NCBI GenBank assembly: GCA_964620045.1
Contig: CAZUJL010000015.1
Span: 1-64,000, forward strand
Source: VFKU01 sp964620045
GTDB lineage: Bacteria > Hydrogenedentota > Hydrogenedentia > Hydrogenedentales > GCA-2746185
DNA: 64,000 nt
Direction: 5' to 3'
Below, piece after piece: positions 33,683-44,937 of the stretch; the stretch's first letter is position 1; each line of letters opens with the position of its first letter. The notes under the pieces were generated by a model, which was given only the letters and a program-made list of their open reading frames with translations, made no database searches and was not told the origin of the DNA. Position numbers and translations under genes: made by a program.

Positions 33683-34603
33683 ATGAATTTCGAAGACTGG
33701 ATCCCGTCCACGCAGGAAGCGCACGCCATCGCGGCGCATATGCCCGTGGCCCTGTCCGCGCTCGGCGTGCTGGGCGTGCTGGTCGCTGTCCTCGTCAAGA
33801 CGCAGCGCGATTCCCTCCGCTGGGCCGTCGTGGGCCTGTACGTCGTCATGGCCGTCTGCGCCTGGCTCGCCGTGCAGACCGGCGAGAAAGCGCGCGCCGA
33901 AGTTTCCGGCGCGATCGGCTCGGCCATTTGGGACACAATCGACACGCACCAGTACCGCGCGGACCGCGTATGGATGTTCGCCCTCGGCACCGCGGTCGTC
34001 ATGGCCGGCAGTATCGCGGCCAGGGGCGGCCTGCGCACGATCATGAGCGTGGTCACGCTGTTTGCCAGCCTTGCGACCGCCGGCTGGGTTATGGCGACGG
34101 GCCACGCGGGCGGCACGCTGGTGTATCAGCACGGCATCGGCATTCCGCCGGATCAGGTGGTCGAATGGCGCCTGCATCCGCCTGCGGCCGATCCGACCAA
34201 ACCCGTGGCCGCTGCACCGGCGGCGACGCAGGCCAATGGACGTGCGTTGATCGAAGTTCTGCCCATCGATATGGCCGAAGCGCAGAAAATCAGTTGGACC
34301 AGCGACGTGCTGCCATTGCTGGAAGATGCGTGCAACGAGTGCCACAAGCCGAGCAAGATCGAATCGAAGTTGTTGATGACCACCGTGCCGGGCCTGCTCA
34401 CGGGCGGCGAGAAGTATGGTCCGGCGATCATCCCCGGCAAGCCGGACGAGAGCACGACGGTGAAGTACATCCGCGGCGAATTGCTCCCGCAAATGCCGAA
34501 GGATGAACTCCCGCTATCCAAAGACGATCTCCACATTATTCGCATGTGGATCGCGGCCGGCGCGATCGACGACACAGGCCACACGGCGCCGCTCGAAAAC
34601 TAA
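33683..34603 (+). CDS. DUF2231-type membrane protein with a c-type heme domain
   Basis: A 306-residue protein. Four hydrophobic helices occupy about residues 15-150 (AAHMPVALSALGVLGVLVAV and following), resembling the DUF2231 membrane domain often seen in planctomycete-type cytochromes. An Ala/Pro-rich linker leads to a cytochrome domain (about 205-300) with heme-binding CNECH and a downstream Met in LPQMPKDELPLS as a possible axial ligand. Closing helix IIRMWIAAGAI is typical of PSCyt-type domains. It would be an electron carrier anchored in the membrane with heme outside. Confidence 0.82.
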   Translation: MNFEDWIPSTQEAHAIAAHMPVALSALGVLGVLVAVLVKTQRDSLRWAVVGLYVVMAVCAWLAVQTGEKARAEVSGAIGSAIWDTIDTHQYRADRVWMFALGTAVVMAGSIAARGGLRTIMSVVTLFASLATAGWVMATGHAGGTLVYQHGIGIPPDQVVEWRLHPPAADPTKPVAAAPAATQANGRALIEVLPIDMAEAQKISWTSDVLPLLEDACNECHKPSKIESKLLMTTVPGLLTGGEKYGPAIIPGKPDESTTVKYIRGELLPQMPKDELPLSKDDLHIIRMWIAAGAIDDTGHTAPLEN

Positions 34604-34790
34604 CAGTTGCGCGGCGGGGCGCTTCTCCCCTATCGTACTCGTAATTACAACTGACGACACTGAGCGTGCGTGCGTGAACGACTGGCCGAAACCGAACTCC
34701 GCTTCCTTTTCTCTGGCCGTATGCCCCGATGGTCTCTCGTGATGACCCTCCTGGTTCGCCCGCCGCGACTCCGCTTCAGCCAGGAATGAC

Positions 34791-35993
<1,203 letters not shown>

Positions 35994-36005
35994 TCTCCGC
36001 CCCTT

Positions 36006-36079
36006 TTGTCATTCTGAGCGAAGCGAAGAATCTCCCCGTCCGCACAGTGAGAGGCTTCGCTTCTTGCGGGGAACTAAGA
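36006..36079. repeat. REP-like intergenic repeat (GAGCGAAGCGAAG family)
   Basis: Begins TTTTGTCATTCTGAGCGAAG and continues CGAAGAATCTCCCCG. The inverted counterpart GGCTTCGCTTCTTGCGGGGA closes it. The GCGAAGCGAAG...CTTCGCTTC arms pair. This word is widely scattered in intergenic DNA of many bacteria and differs from the other repeat families in this window. It lies between convergent genes. Confidence 0.65.
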
Positions 36080-36080
36080 C

Positions 36081-36566
36081 CTACCGCGCGCCGAGCTGAT
36101 CCAAGTTCACACGGATCTTCTCAAGCACATTCTTCAGCGCGTCGAGTTCGACGTTATCGAGCACGCCCATGATGTCGTTCACGCGTTTCTTGTACGCGCC
36201 CGACACGCGCGCGTAAGTATCGATACCCTTCTGCGTCAGGCAGATCACGTTGTAGCGTCGGTCGTCGGGCACGGGGCGGCGCGCGACGAGCCCCGCCTTC
36301 TCCATGCGATCGATCAGCGTCGTGATGTTCGCCCGGTTCACGAGCATCATGCGGCTCAGGTCGACCTGCGTCAGCCCGCCCGCCTCCCCACTTTGGTGCT
36401 TGAGCAGAGACATCACGTTGTACTGGACGTCCGTCAGCCCATAGGTGCGGAAAAAGTCCCCGGCGCGCTTGCGGATGCGTGCGGCCGTGTAATAAATGTT
36501 TAACAAGGCCTCGTGCGCCGGGTTCTCAAACCCCTTGCGCATGCCGAGTTCGGACTTTAAGGTCAT
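36081..36566 (-). CDS. MarR family transcriptional regulator
   Basis: A 161-residue winged-helix regulator. The core is QYNVMSLLKHQSGEAGGLTQ, DLSRMMLVNRANITTLIDRMEKAGLV and the wing ARRPVPDDRRYNVICLTQKG. No ligand pocket can be predicted. It is divergent from the gamma-glutamyltransferase gene with about 120 bp between starts, where its operator would lie, so that gene is its most likely target. Confidence 0.9.
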   Translation of the reverse strand: MTLKSELGMRKGFENPAHEALLNIYYTAARIRKRAGDFFRTYGLTDVQYNVMSLLKHQSGEAGGLTQVDLSRMMLVNRANITTLIDRMEKAGLVARRPVPDDRRYNVICLTQKGIDTYARVSGAYKKRVNDIMGVLDNVELDALKNVLEKIRVNLDQLGAR

Positions 36567-36685
36567 AACGGTCTACCTCTGAATGGTATACAGGGTGATT
36601 TGTTTATGTATTAACACATCGCCTGCGAAGCTTTCCACTTAATGGGCGTGGCATACTGCGCGCTTCTGTTCGGAGAACTTCTTCC

Positions 36686-38371
36686 ATGCGGACTATCTCG
36701 GTTCTGGTCACACTTCTTACTATGCTTCCCACAATGAGTGCTGTAGCCCAAAACGGTGAGCCTTCCGCAGCCCCCGCAAAACCCATCATCGCGGACGCGT
36801 ACCGCCAGGGGCGCTCGATGGTGATTGCGCGGCACGGGATGGTGGCGAGTTCGCATCCGCTGGCGACGCAGGCCGGGCTCGACATGCTGCGCGCGGGCGG
36901 CTCGGCGATGGATGCTGCGGTGGCGGTGGCGTCGACGCTCGGCGTGGTCGAGCCGATGTCGATCGGCATCGGCGGCGACGCGTGGATGCTCTACTACGAA
37001 GCCAAGACCGGCAAGGTGTACGCGCTGAACGGCAGCGGGCGCTCGCCGGTGGGCCTCACGCGCGATCATTTCAAGGACGGCGACAAGATCAACGGCTGGG
37101 CGTCGGTCACCGTGCCGGGCGCGGTCGACGCATACTGGACCGGGCACCAGAAGTTCGGCAAGTTGGCGTGGAAGGATTTGTTTCAGCCGGCGATTCGCCA
37201 TGCGGACGAAGGCTATCCCGTCGCCGAGATCATCGGCACGATGTGGAGCACCGCGGCCGGCAAACTCGCGCGCGATACGTGGTCGAAGCAGTGCTGGCTG
37301 ATGTCGGACGGTAAGGCGCCGAAGGTTGGCGAGGTGATGAAGCTGCCGAAGCTCGCCGCTTCGCTGAAGACGATCGCCGACGGCGGGCGCGACGCATATT
37401 ACAAAGGTCCCATCGCGGCCGAGATCGTGCGCTACGCGAAGGAGTCCGGCGGATTTTTCACGGCCGAGGACTTCGCGAACACGCACTCCGACTGGGTCGA
37501 TGCGATCAGCACGAACTACCGCGGCTACGAGGTCTACCAGTGCCCGCCGAACGGCCAAGGCGCGGGCGTGCTAATGATGCTGAACATCCTCGAAGGCTAC
37601 GACCTGCCGAAGATGACGTTCAATTCGCCGGAGTACCTGCACCTTCTGATCGAGGCGAAGAAGCTCGCGTATGCGGACCTGTATAAGTTTGTCGGCGACC
37701 CCGCGCGCGGCGAGTTGCCGATTAAAGGCCTGCTCTCGAAAGACTACGCGGCGGAGCGGCGTAAACTGATCGACCCGGCAAAGGCCGCGGCCGAAGTGAA
37801 GCCCGGCATTCCAAAGACCGGCGACACGGCCTGCTTCTCGGTCGTGGACGCCGAAGGCAACGCCTGCTCGTTCATCAACTCCAACTTCGCGAATTTCGGC
37901 TCCGGCATCACGGGCGGCGCGACGGGCATCATCCTGCAGAACCGCGGCGAAGGCTTCACGCTCGAGAAAGGCCACTTCAATGAATACAAGCCCGGCGTGC
38001 GGCCGTACCACACGATCATCCCCGGCCTTGTCACGAAAGACGGCAAGCTGTACATGACCTACGGCCTCATGGGCGGCGACATGCAGCCGCAGGGGCACGT
38101 GCAGTTCCTGCTCGCGCATCTCGACCACGGCTTCAACCTGCAACAGGCGATCGACATCCCGCGCTGGAAACACGAAGACGGCGTGAAGGTATATCTGGAA
38201 CAGGGCAACGCCCCCGCCACCTTCGATGGCCTGAAAGCCCTCGGCCACGAAGTCACCCAGGCCAACTTCCTCACCTTCGGCAGCGCCCAAGCCATCAGCC
38301 GCGATCCCGACACCGGCGTCCTCTTCGGCGCCAGCGATTCACGGAGAGATGGCTTGGCGTTGGGGTACTAA
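36686..38371 (+). CDS. Gamma-glutamyltransferase family protein
   Basis: A 561-residue exported Ntn-hydrolase with a signal peptide (ending AVAQN). The proenzyme is expected to self-cleave before Thr381 in GDTACFSVVD, the nucleophile of the small subunit. NSNFANFGSG and the PYHTIIPGLV strand match substrate-binding regions, and MGGDMQPQGHVQ is conserved in this family. The usual TTHFS is TACFS here. It would hydrolyse or transfer gamma-glutamyl groups, or belong to the related cephalosporin-acylase-like branch. It is divergent from the MarR gene. Confidence 0.9.
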   Translation: MRTISVLVTLLTMLPTMSAVAQNGEPSAAPAKPIIADAYRQGRSMVIARHGMVASSHPLATQAGLDMLRAGGSAMDAAVAVASTLGVVEPMSIGIGGDAWMLYYEAKTGKVYALNGSGRSPVGLTRDHFKDGDKINGWASVTVPGAVDAYWTGHQKFGKLAWKDLFQPAIRHADEGYPVAEIIGTMWSTAAGKLARDTWSKQCWLMSDGKAPKVGEVMKLPKLAASLKTIADGGRDAYYKGPIAAEIVRYAKESGGFFTAEDFANTHSDWVDAISTNYRGYEVYQCPPNGQGAGVLMMLNILEGYDLPKMTFNSPEYLHLLIEAKKLAYADLYKFVGDPARGELPIKGLLSKDYAAERRKLIDPAKAAAEVKPGIPKTGDTACFSVVDAEGNACSFINSNFANFGSGITGGATGIILQNRGEGFTLEKGHFNEYKPGVRPYHTIIPGLVTKDGKLYMTYGLMGGDMQPQGHVQFLLAHLDHGFNLQQAIDIPRWKHEDGVKVYLEQGNAPATFDGLKALGHEVTQANFLTFGSAQAISRDPDTGVLFGASDSRRDGLALGY

Positions 38372-38382
38372 AAAACTCTCCC

Positions 38383-38446
38383 TTCGCGTTCCTTTGCGTT
38401 CTTCGCGGTTTGCTCTAACCGCAAAGAACGCGAAGAGCGCAAAGAA
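38383..38446. repeat. Inverted repeat rich in GCGTTCTTCGCGG words
   Basis: Arms 38383-38410 (TTCGCGTTCC... GCGGTT) and 38417-38446 (AACCGCAAAGAACGCGAAG...) form a long imperfect hairpin with a 6-bp loop. It sits between two genes of the same strand and could serve as a terminator or be a mobile palindromic repeat. Confidence 0.65.
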
Positions 38447-38461
38447 ACGATTGGAAAACGC

Positions 38462-39394
38462 GTGAACATTTTTATTGCAGGCGGTTCCGGCGCCATTGGC
38501 CGCTCTCTCGTTCCTATGCTCGTGCGCGAGGGGCATCGCGTTGTTGCGATGACGCGGTCGGCCGAACGCGCCGCGGCATTGGAAGCGATGGGCGCTCAGG
38601 CCGTTGTGGTGGATGTGTATGACGAGCCGCGCTTGATCGAAGTCGTGAAGACGGCGAAGCCGGATACCGTCATCCATCAACTGACCGCATTTGGCGCGAC
38701 GGAAGGCGATCCATTGGCCGAGACGCTGCGTGTGCGTACGGAAGGCACGCGGAATTTGGTCTTGGCGGCGATCATCGCGAAGGCACGGCGCTTCATTACG
38801 CAGAGCATCTCGTTCATCTGTACGCCGCACGGCGAGGGCCTCACGACCGAGCAAACGCCGCTGTATTTGGACGGCCCCCTCCCACAGATTCGTCCGCTGG
38901 CCGAAGCCGTCCGCGAACTGGAAGTGCGCACGATGCGCAACGCGAGCATGGAGGGTCTCGTGCTGCGCTACGGCTGGTTCTATGGCCCCGGCACGAACTA
39001 TGGCCCAAACGACGTAATCCCCCGCGCGATTCGCAAAGGCAAGATGCCGATCGTGGGCAACGGCGCGGGCACGTATTCGTTCATCCACGTCGATGATGCC
39101 GCGGCGGCGACAGTAAACGCGTTGACCCGTGGCGACACCGGCATCTACAACATTGTCGACGACGACCCCGCCCCACTCCGCGACTGGCTCCCGGTTGCTG
39201 CCGAGTTATTGGGCGGCCCGCCGCCGCAACACGTCGATGCCGAAACCGTCCGCGCGAAGCTCGGCGACATGATGGTCTATATCTACGACGAACAACGCGG
39301 CGCTTCGAACGTGAAAGCGAAGCGTGTTTTGGAGTGGCAGCCGCGCCTGAAGTCGTGGCGCGAAGGATTTAAACAGATTTACAGCCAAACCTGA
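38462..39394 (+). CDS. NAD(P)-dependent epimerase/dehydratase family protein
   Basis: A 310-residue short-chain dehydrogenase of the extended type. The nucleotide-binding loop is GGSGAIG at residues 6-12. The usual YxxxK site is not obvious; the corresponding region reads TTEQTPLYLDGP and an atypical Tyr-Gly-Trp-Phe-Tyr-Gly-Pro follows. That resembles atypical SDRs such as SDR48a. The start is GTG at 38462. The substrate is unknown. Confidence 0.85.
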   Translation: MNIFIAGGSGAIGRSLVPMLVREGHRVVAMTRSAERAAALEAMGAQAVVVDVYDEPRLIEVVKTAKPDTVIHQLTAFGATEGDPLAETLRVRTEGTRNLVLAAIIAKARRFITQSISFICTPHGEGLTTEQTPLYLDGPLPQIRPLAEAVRELEVRTMRNASMEGLVLRYGWFYGPGTNYGPNDVIPRAIRKGKMPIVGNGAGTYSFIHVDDAAAATVNALTRGDTGIYNIVDDDPAPLRDWLPVAAELLGGPPPQHVDAETVRAKLGDMMVYIYDEQRGASNVKAKRVLEWQPRLKSWREGFKQIYSQT

Positions 39395-39425
39395 TCGAAT
39401 TCGCTTTTACACGCCAGCCCCACAC

Positions 39426-39506
39426 TGTCATCCCCGCGAAAGCGGGGACCTCCCGTAAACCGTGATCATCGGTAGATGAGAGGTCCCCGCTTTCGCGGGG
39501 ATGACA
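39426..39506. repeat. Perfect 26-bp inverted repeat between convergent genes
   Basis: TGTCATCCCCGCGAAAGCGG plus GGACCT (39426-39451) is repeated as its exact complement at 39481-39506, around a 29-bp centre. GTCATCCCCGCGAAAGCGGGG is a common intergenic palindrome of proteobacterial and other environmental genomes. It may act as a bidirectional terminator here. Confidence 0.85.
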
Positions 39507-39554
39507 TTTGGGAGCGCTTGGTTAAAGCCGTGATCGTAGATCGACGAACCAAGA

Positions 39555-40208
39555 TCACCGCGCCGGCACGATATCTGGCTGCGGCGCCGCGTTGGTGAAG
39601 CGAATAATAATTGCGGCAACCACCGCGCCGACCATGTTCGACACAAGATCCCAGCCGGTGTTTTCGTAACCGCCGACATTGGTCGTCGTCAGCAGCGTCG
39701 CCACGAACTCGATAATTTCGTTCATGGCGCCGAAGCCCATGCCGCCGGCGACGCAGAGCGTGAGCACGCCGAAGGTGGGCTGCAATTTGCCGAAGGGCTT
39801 TACGGCCGCGCGGATCGCCTGCCAGCACACCCAGGTGGTGACGCCGAACCCGTAGGCGTGCACGATCTGGTCGTACTTCAATCGATCCGGAATGAGCCAC
39901 CACGAATACAGTACGCGGATGTCGCCGTTGATCGGCCACGACTCCGGCACGGGCACGAGTCCGCCCGCCATGTGCAGCGCGCCCCAAATGCTGAGCGCCC
40001 ACAGTGCGCCGATCGTGAGGTGTACGCGATGGTGCACATAGCCGACGACGCCCATCAGCACGAGCATCACGCCGATGTAGATCAGAAACTCCATGTTGCC
40101 GCGGCTGAACGCGCCGCCGATCGCGGCGATCATGTACGCGACCGTAAAAATCACCACGTAGATCACGCCGCCGCTCAACAGACTGCCCTGTTGTTCTTGC
40201 TTCTGCAT
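39555..40208 (-). CDS. Polytopic membrane protein, DUF2238-like
   Basis: A 217-residue protein with six or seven hydrophobic helices. The loop RLKYDQIVHAYGFGVTTW with Asp and His, and MGFGAMNEIIEFVATLL, match the DUF2238/YjdF-like layout. The final segment YENTGWDLVSNMVGAVVAAI is also typical. No transport or enzyme role is established for the family. ATG at 40208 has GGGAG upstream; an upstream alternative adds ten residues. Confidence 0.75.
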   Translation of the reverse strand: MQKQEQQGSLLSGGVIYVVIFTVAYMIAAIGGAFSRGNMEFLIYIGVMLVLMGVVGYVHHRVHLTIGALWALSIWGALHMAGGLVPVPESWPINGDIRVLYSWWLIPDRLKYDQIVHAYGFGVTTWVCWQAIRAAVKPFGKLQPTFGVLTLCVAGGMGFGAMNEIIEFVATLLTTTNVGGYENTGWDLVSNMVGAVVAAIIIRFTNAAPQPDIVPAR

Positions 40209-40367
40209 GGTTTGCTCCCAATGTTCCCCGACCAGCATAGGTCTAACAGTTTGTATCTTAATACTTCAGACGGGCGCGGCGCTCCATAATGTGGCTAATG
40301 GCTTATGGCCGCATGGGTTGCAACGGGGCAGCCTGGGTGCCAGCATAGGCGGATTGGAGGGCGTTCC

Positions 40368-41939
<1,572 letters not shown>

Positions 41940-42005
41940 CAAGATTTATCTGCGCGCGCGGCCCGCGTTTGACACTCCCCCGCGCGGAATGGCAGCATTT
42001 TCGTT

Positions 42006-42092
42006 CGCCGCCGCGACTGGCGTTCACGTGGGCTGCCACGAGGGAGCGGATGGCGCTGGAAGGTCCCTTTTAGCCGCACGCCTGGGCCGCGG
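42006..42092 (+). ncRNA. ZTP (pfl) riboswitch upstream of gcvT
   Basis: The core GCGACTGGCG (42013-42022) is followed by a P2 hairpin CGTGG-GCTG-CCACG, the conserved AGGGAGC (42041-42047) and, farther on, GCCGCACGCCTGGGC (42073-42087). P1 forms between GCCGCC (42007-42012) and GG-A-TGGC (42048-42054) with one bulged A. These are the conserved blocks of the pfl/ZTP aptamer (GACUGGCG ... GGGAGC ... GCCUGGGC). ZTP signals low 10-formyl-tetrahydrofolate. Placement about 80 bp before gcvT fits control of one-carbon supply. No clear terminator follows, so translational control is possible. Confidence 0.8.
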
Positions 42093-42170
42093 AGGGCACG
42101 CTTAAGCCGAGCTTGGGCGTGGCACCCAATGGCGATTTGTTTCGGGACGCTTCTTTTTTCGGAGGGCTGC

Positions 42171-43244
42171 ATGCAAAAGACCCCGTTGTACGACGAGCAC
42201 GTCCGCCTCGGCGGCAAAGTCGTCGACTTCAACGGCTGGGCCCTGCCCGTCCAGTTCGCCGGCATCGTGAAGGAACACACGCAGTGCCGCACGCAGGTCT
42301 CCCTCTTCGACTGCTCGCACATGGGCGAGTATCTCGTGAAGGGGCAGGACGCGATCGCGAAGTACGACCGCGAGATCATTTCCGACACGAGCAAGATTCC
42401 GCTCGGCCGTTGCCGTTACGGCGCGATCCTGAACGAACAAGGCGGCATCTTGGACGACGTGATCACGTTCCGCATGGCGGCGGATGAGTTATACGTGGTG
42501 ACGAATGCCGGACCGCTCGCGTCGGTCACCGCGCGCTTCTGCGACAAGAACCCCGGCATGACGCATATCTCATACGAGACCGCGAAGATCGACGTGCAGG
42601 GTCCGCGCGCGCAGGAGATCGTGCTGAAGGCTGGATTCAGCGCGGCCAAGACGCTCAAATATTTCAACGCGACGTGGACCACGTGGGAAGGCCACAAGGT
42701 CCTTCTCTCGCGCACGGGCTACACCGGCGAACTCGGCTACGAACTCTTTATGGCGAACGATCTCGCCGTGAAGATGTGGAACATATTTCTCGATCTTGGC
42801 GTGGAGCCGGCGGGTCTCGGCGCGCGCGACACGCTGCGTACGGAAGTGGGCTACAACCTCTCTGGTCAGGACTTCGACAGCACGATCACGCCGCTCGAAG
42901 CGAACATGGAAAATTACATCGCGTGGGACACGGAATTTGTCGGCAAGTCCGCGCTGCAGAAGAAAAAAGACGCAGGCGACTATGCGCAATTGGTGGGCAT
43001 AGTGACCCATTCGAAACAAAAGCCGCAGCACGGTTTCGAAGTGCAGCACGACGGCAAGGTCGTCGGCGAAGTGACCAGCGGCACCTTCGGGCCTAGCCTC
43101 GGCCACGGCGTGGGTCTGGCGCGCGTGCCTGCGGTGCTCGCGAAACCAGACACAAAGCTGACCTGCGGTCCGCGCGGACTCGAAATCGAAGTGGCCACAA
43201 CACCTTTTTATAAAAACGGCACCTGCCGGGCGAACGTCGCCTGA
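42171..43244 (+). CDS. gcvT: Aminomethyltransferase, glycine cleavage T protein
   Basis: A 357-residue THF-dependent enzyme that releases ammonia and forms 5,10-methylene-THF from the aminomethyl group on GcvH. FNGWALPVQF near the N-terminus, ILDDVITFR, and RTGYTGELGYEL with GLGARDTLRTE are family signatures; the Asp in LFDCSHMGE corresponds to the catalytic Asp region. The ATG at 42171 is preceded by GGAGGGC; an upstream in-frame ATG would put the start within the leader just after the riboswitch. It is first of gcvT-H-PA-PB, with gcvH 23 bp downstream. Confidence 0.97.
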   Translation: MQKTPLYDEHVRLGGKVVDFNGWALPVQFAGIVKEHTQCRTQVSLFDCSHMGEYLVKGQDAIAKYDREIISDTSKIPLGRCRYGAILNEQGGILDDVITFRMAADELYVVTNAGPLASVTARFCDKNPGMTHISYETAKIDVQGPRAQEIVLKAGFSAAKTLKYFNATWTTWEGHKVLLSRTGYTGELGYELFMANDLAVKMWNIFLDLGVEPAGLGARDTLRTEVGYNLSGQDFDSTITPLEANMENYIAWDTEFVGKSALQKKKDAGDYAQLVGIVTHSKQKPQHGFEVQHDGKVVGEVTSGTFGPSLGHGVGLARVPAVLAKPDTKLTCGPRGLEIEVATTPFYKNGTCRANVA

Positions 43245-43267
43245 GCAGATAGGCAAGGGGAGCAAAT

Positions 43268-43657
43268 ATGTATCCAAAGAACCTGAAGTACACCAACGAA
43301 CACGAGTGGGTGCGTGCCGAAGGTGACACATACACCGTCGGCATCACGTCGTACGCCGTCGAGCAACTCGGCGACATCACGTATGTCGAGCTGCCGAAGG
43401 TCGGCGAAAAAGTGAAGCAGCACGGTGAAGCGGCGACGGTCGAATCCGTGAAGGCCGCCAGCGACGTGTATGCGCCGGTCGGTGGCGAAGTCGTGGCGAT
43501 CAACGACGCACTCGACGAAACGCCGGAACTCGTGAACGAGAATCCATACGAGCAGGGCTGGTTCTTCAAGCTCAAGGGCGTGAGCCAGGCGGAACTGTCC
43601 GGCCTGATGGACGCCGCGGCGTACCAGAAATTCGTTGAGGAGGCGCACGACAAGTGA
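43268..43657 (+). CDS. gcvH: Glycine cleavage H protein
   Basis: A 129-residue lipoyl carrier. The lipoylation lysine is in the motif VESVKAASDVYAP. KYTNEHEWVR at the start and NPYEQGWFFKLK near the end are typical. It shuttles the methylamine group among the P, T and L proteins. AAGGGGAG precedes the ATG and its stop overlaps the gcvPA GTG by 4 bp. The L protein (dihydrolipoyl dehydrogenase) is not in the window. Confidence 0.98.
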   Translation: MYPKNLKYTNEHEWVRAEGDTYTVGITSYAVEQLGDITYVELPKVGEKVKQHGEAATVESVKAASDVYAPVGGEVVAINDALDETPELVNENPYEQGWFFKLKGVSQAELSGLMDAAAYQKFVEEAHDK

Positions 43658-44937
43658 GCTGGGCTCCTCTTACCGACACCGATCGCGACGAGATGCTGGC
43701 GACGATTGGCGTCAAACGAATCGAAGATCTGTTCGACACGATCCCGGCTTCGGCGAAGGTGAAGTCGTGGAATCTGCCGGCCGGCATGTCCGAGATGGCC
43801 GTGCGCGAAGAACTCGGCCGGCTGGCGGGAACGAACACTCCCGCGCCGATCAGCTTTTTGGGCGGCGGATTTTACGATCACTACATTCCGGCGGCGGTCG
43901 ATGCGCTATCCGGCCGTAGCGAGTTCTACACGGCCTACACGCCCTACCAGCCCGAATGCGCGCAGGGCACGCTGCAGAGCATCTACGAGTACCAAACCTC
44001 GATCTGCCGCCTGACGGGCATGGAATTCGCCAACGCCTCCCTGTACGAAGGCGGCACGGCGGTGTTCGAAGCGGCCACGATGGCGATGCGCCTCACCGAT
44101 CGCAGCAAGATCGTCGTGCACTCCTCGCTGAGCCCGGTCTATCGCAAGCAGCTCGACACGCACACGGCGAACCTGCCGGTGCAGATCGTGAGCGGCGATG
44201 ATCCGACGGATGCGGCCTGCGTGATCGTGCAGAACCCGTCCTTCCTCGGCGAGTTGAGCGACTTCACCGAACTTGGCAAGCGCTGCCAGGCCACTGGCGC
44301 GTTGCTGGTGGTTTCTTTTTATCCCATCTCTCTCGGCATCGTGAAGACGCCGGACGAAATGGGCGCGGACATTGCCATCGCCGAAGGCCAAAGCCTCGGA
44401 ATTCCGCTCGCCTTCGGCGGACCCTACCTCGGCATTCTCGCGACCTTGAAGAAGCACGTGCGCAAGATGCCGGGCCGTCTCTGCGGCGCGACGACGGACA
44501 CCAAAGGCCGTCGCGGCTTCGTGCTCACGCTACAGGCGCGCGAGCAACACATCCGCCGCGCGAAGGCGATGTCAAACATCTGCTCGAACCAGGCCCTGTG
44601 CGCCTTGCGTGCGCTGATCTTTATGTCGCTCTACGGCAAGGAAGGTTTCCGCGATCTCGCGCGGCAGTGCCATTCCAAGGCCGAGTACCTCAAGAAGAAG
44701 CTGATTTTTGCGAAGGTGATTTCCAAAGGCGCGACGTTCAATGAATTTGCCGTGCGCCTGCCGAAGAATGCGGATGATGTGGTGAAGAAACTCGCCGCGC
44801 AGGGTTACCAGGCGGGTCTTCCACTCGCGTCGGTTGGCGCCGGCGAAGCGAATGACCTGCTCATCGCCGTCACCGAGCGCCGCACCAAAGCCCAACTCGA
44901 CGCCTTCGCGAGCGCCCTGGAGGCCGCATGCAACTGA
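43654..44937 (+). CDS. gcvPA: Glycine dehydrogenase (decarboxylating) subunit 1
   Basis: A 427-residue N-terminal half of the two-subunit P protein. FLGGGFYDHYIPAAVDAL, YTPYQPECAQGTLQSIYEYQT and TGMEFANASLYEGGTA are characteristic. GLCG-like segment GRLCGATTDTKGRRGFVLTLQAREQHIRR is near residue 280. Starts at GTG 43654 overlapping gcvH; ends 10 bp inside gcvPB. Together with GcvPB it decarboxylates glycine using PLP. Confidence 0.97.
   Translation: MSWAPLTDTDRDEMLATIGVKRIEDLFDTIPASAKVKSWNLPAGMSEMAVREELGRLAGTNTPAPISFLGGGFYDHYIPAAVDALSGRSEFYTAYTPYQPECAQGTLQSIYEYQTSICRLTGMEFANASLYEGGTAVFEAATMAMRLTDRSKIVVHSSLSPVYRKQLDTHTANLPVQIVSGDDPTDAACVIVQNPSFLGELSDFTELGKRCQATGALLVVSFYPISLGIVKTPDEMGADIAIAEGQSLGIPLAFGGPYLGILATLKKHVRKMPGRLCGATTDTKGRRGFVLTLQAREQHIRRAKAMSNICSNQALCALRALIFMSLYGKEGFRDLARQCHSKAEYLKKKLIFAKVISKGATFNEFAVRLPKNADDVVKKLAAQGYQAGLPLASVGAGEANDLLIAVTERRTKAQLDAFASALEAACN

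Noticed and set aside
41940..42170. Glycine riboswitch upstream of gcvT
   Set aside because: Expected because of the operon, but the tandem glycine aptamer motifs are not present; the conserved blocks fit the ZTP aptamer instead.
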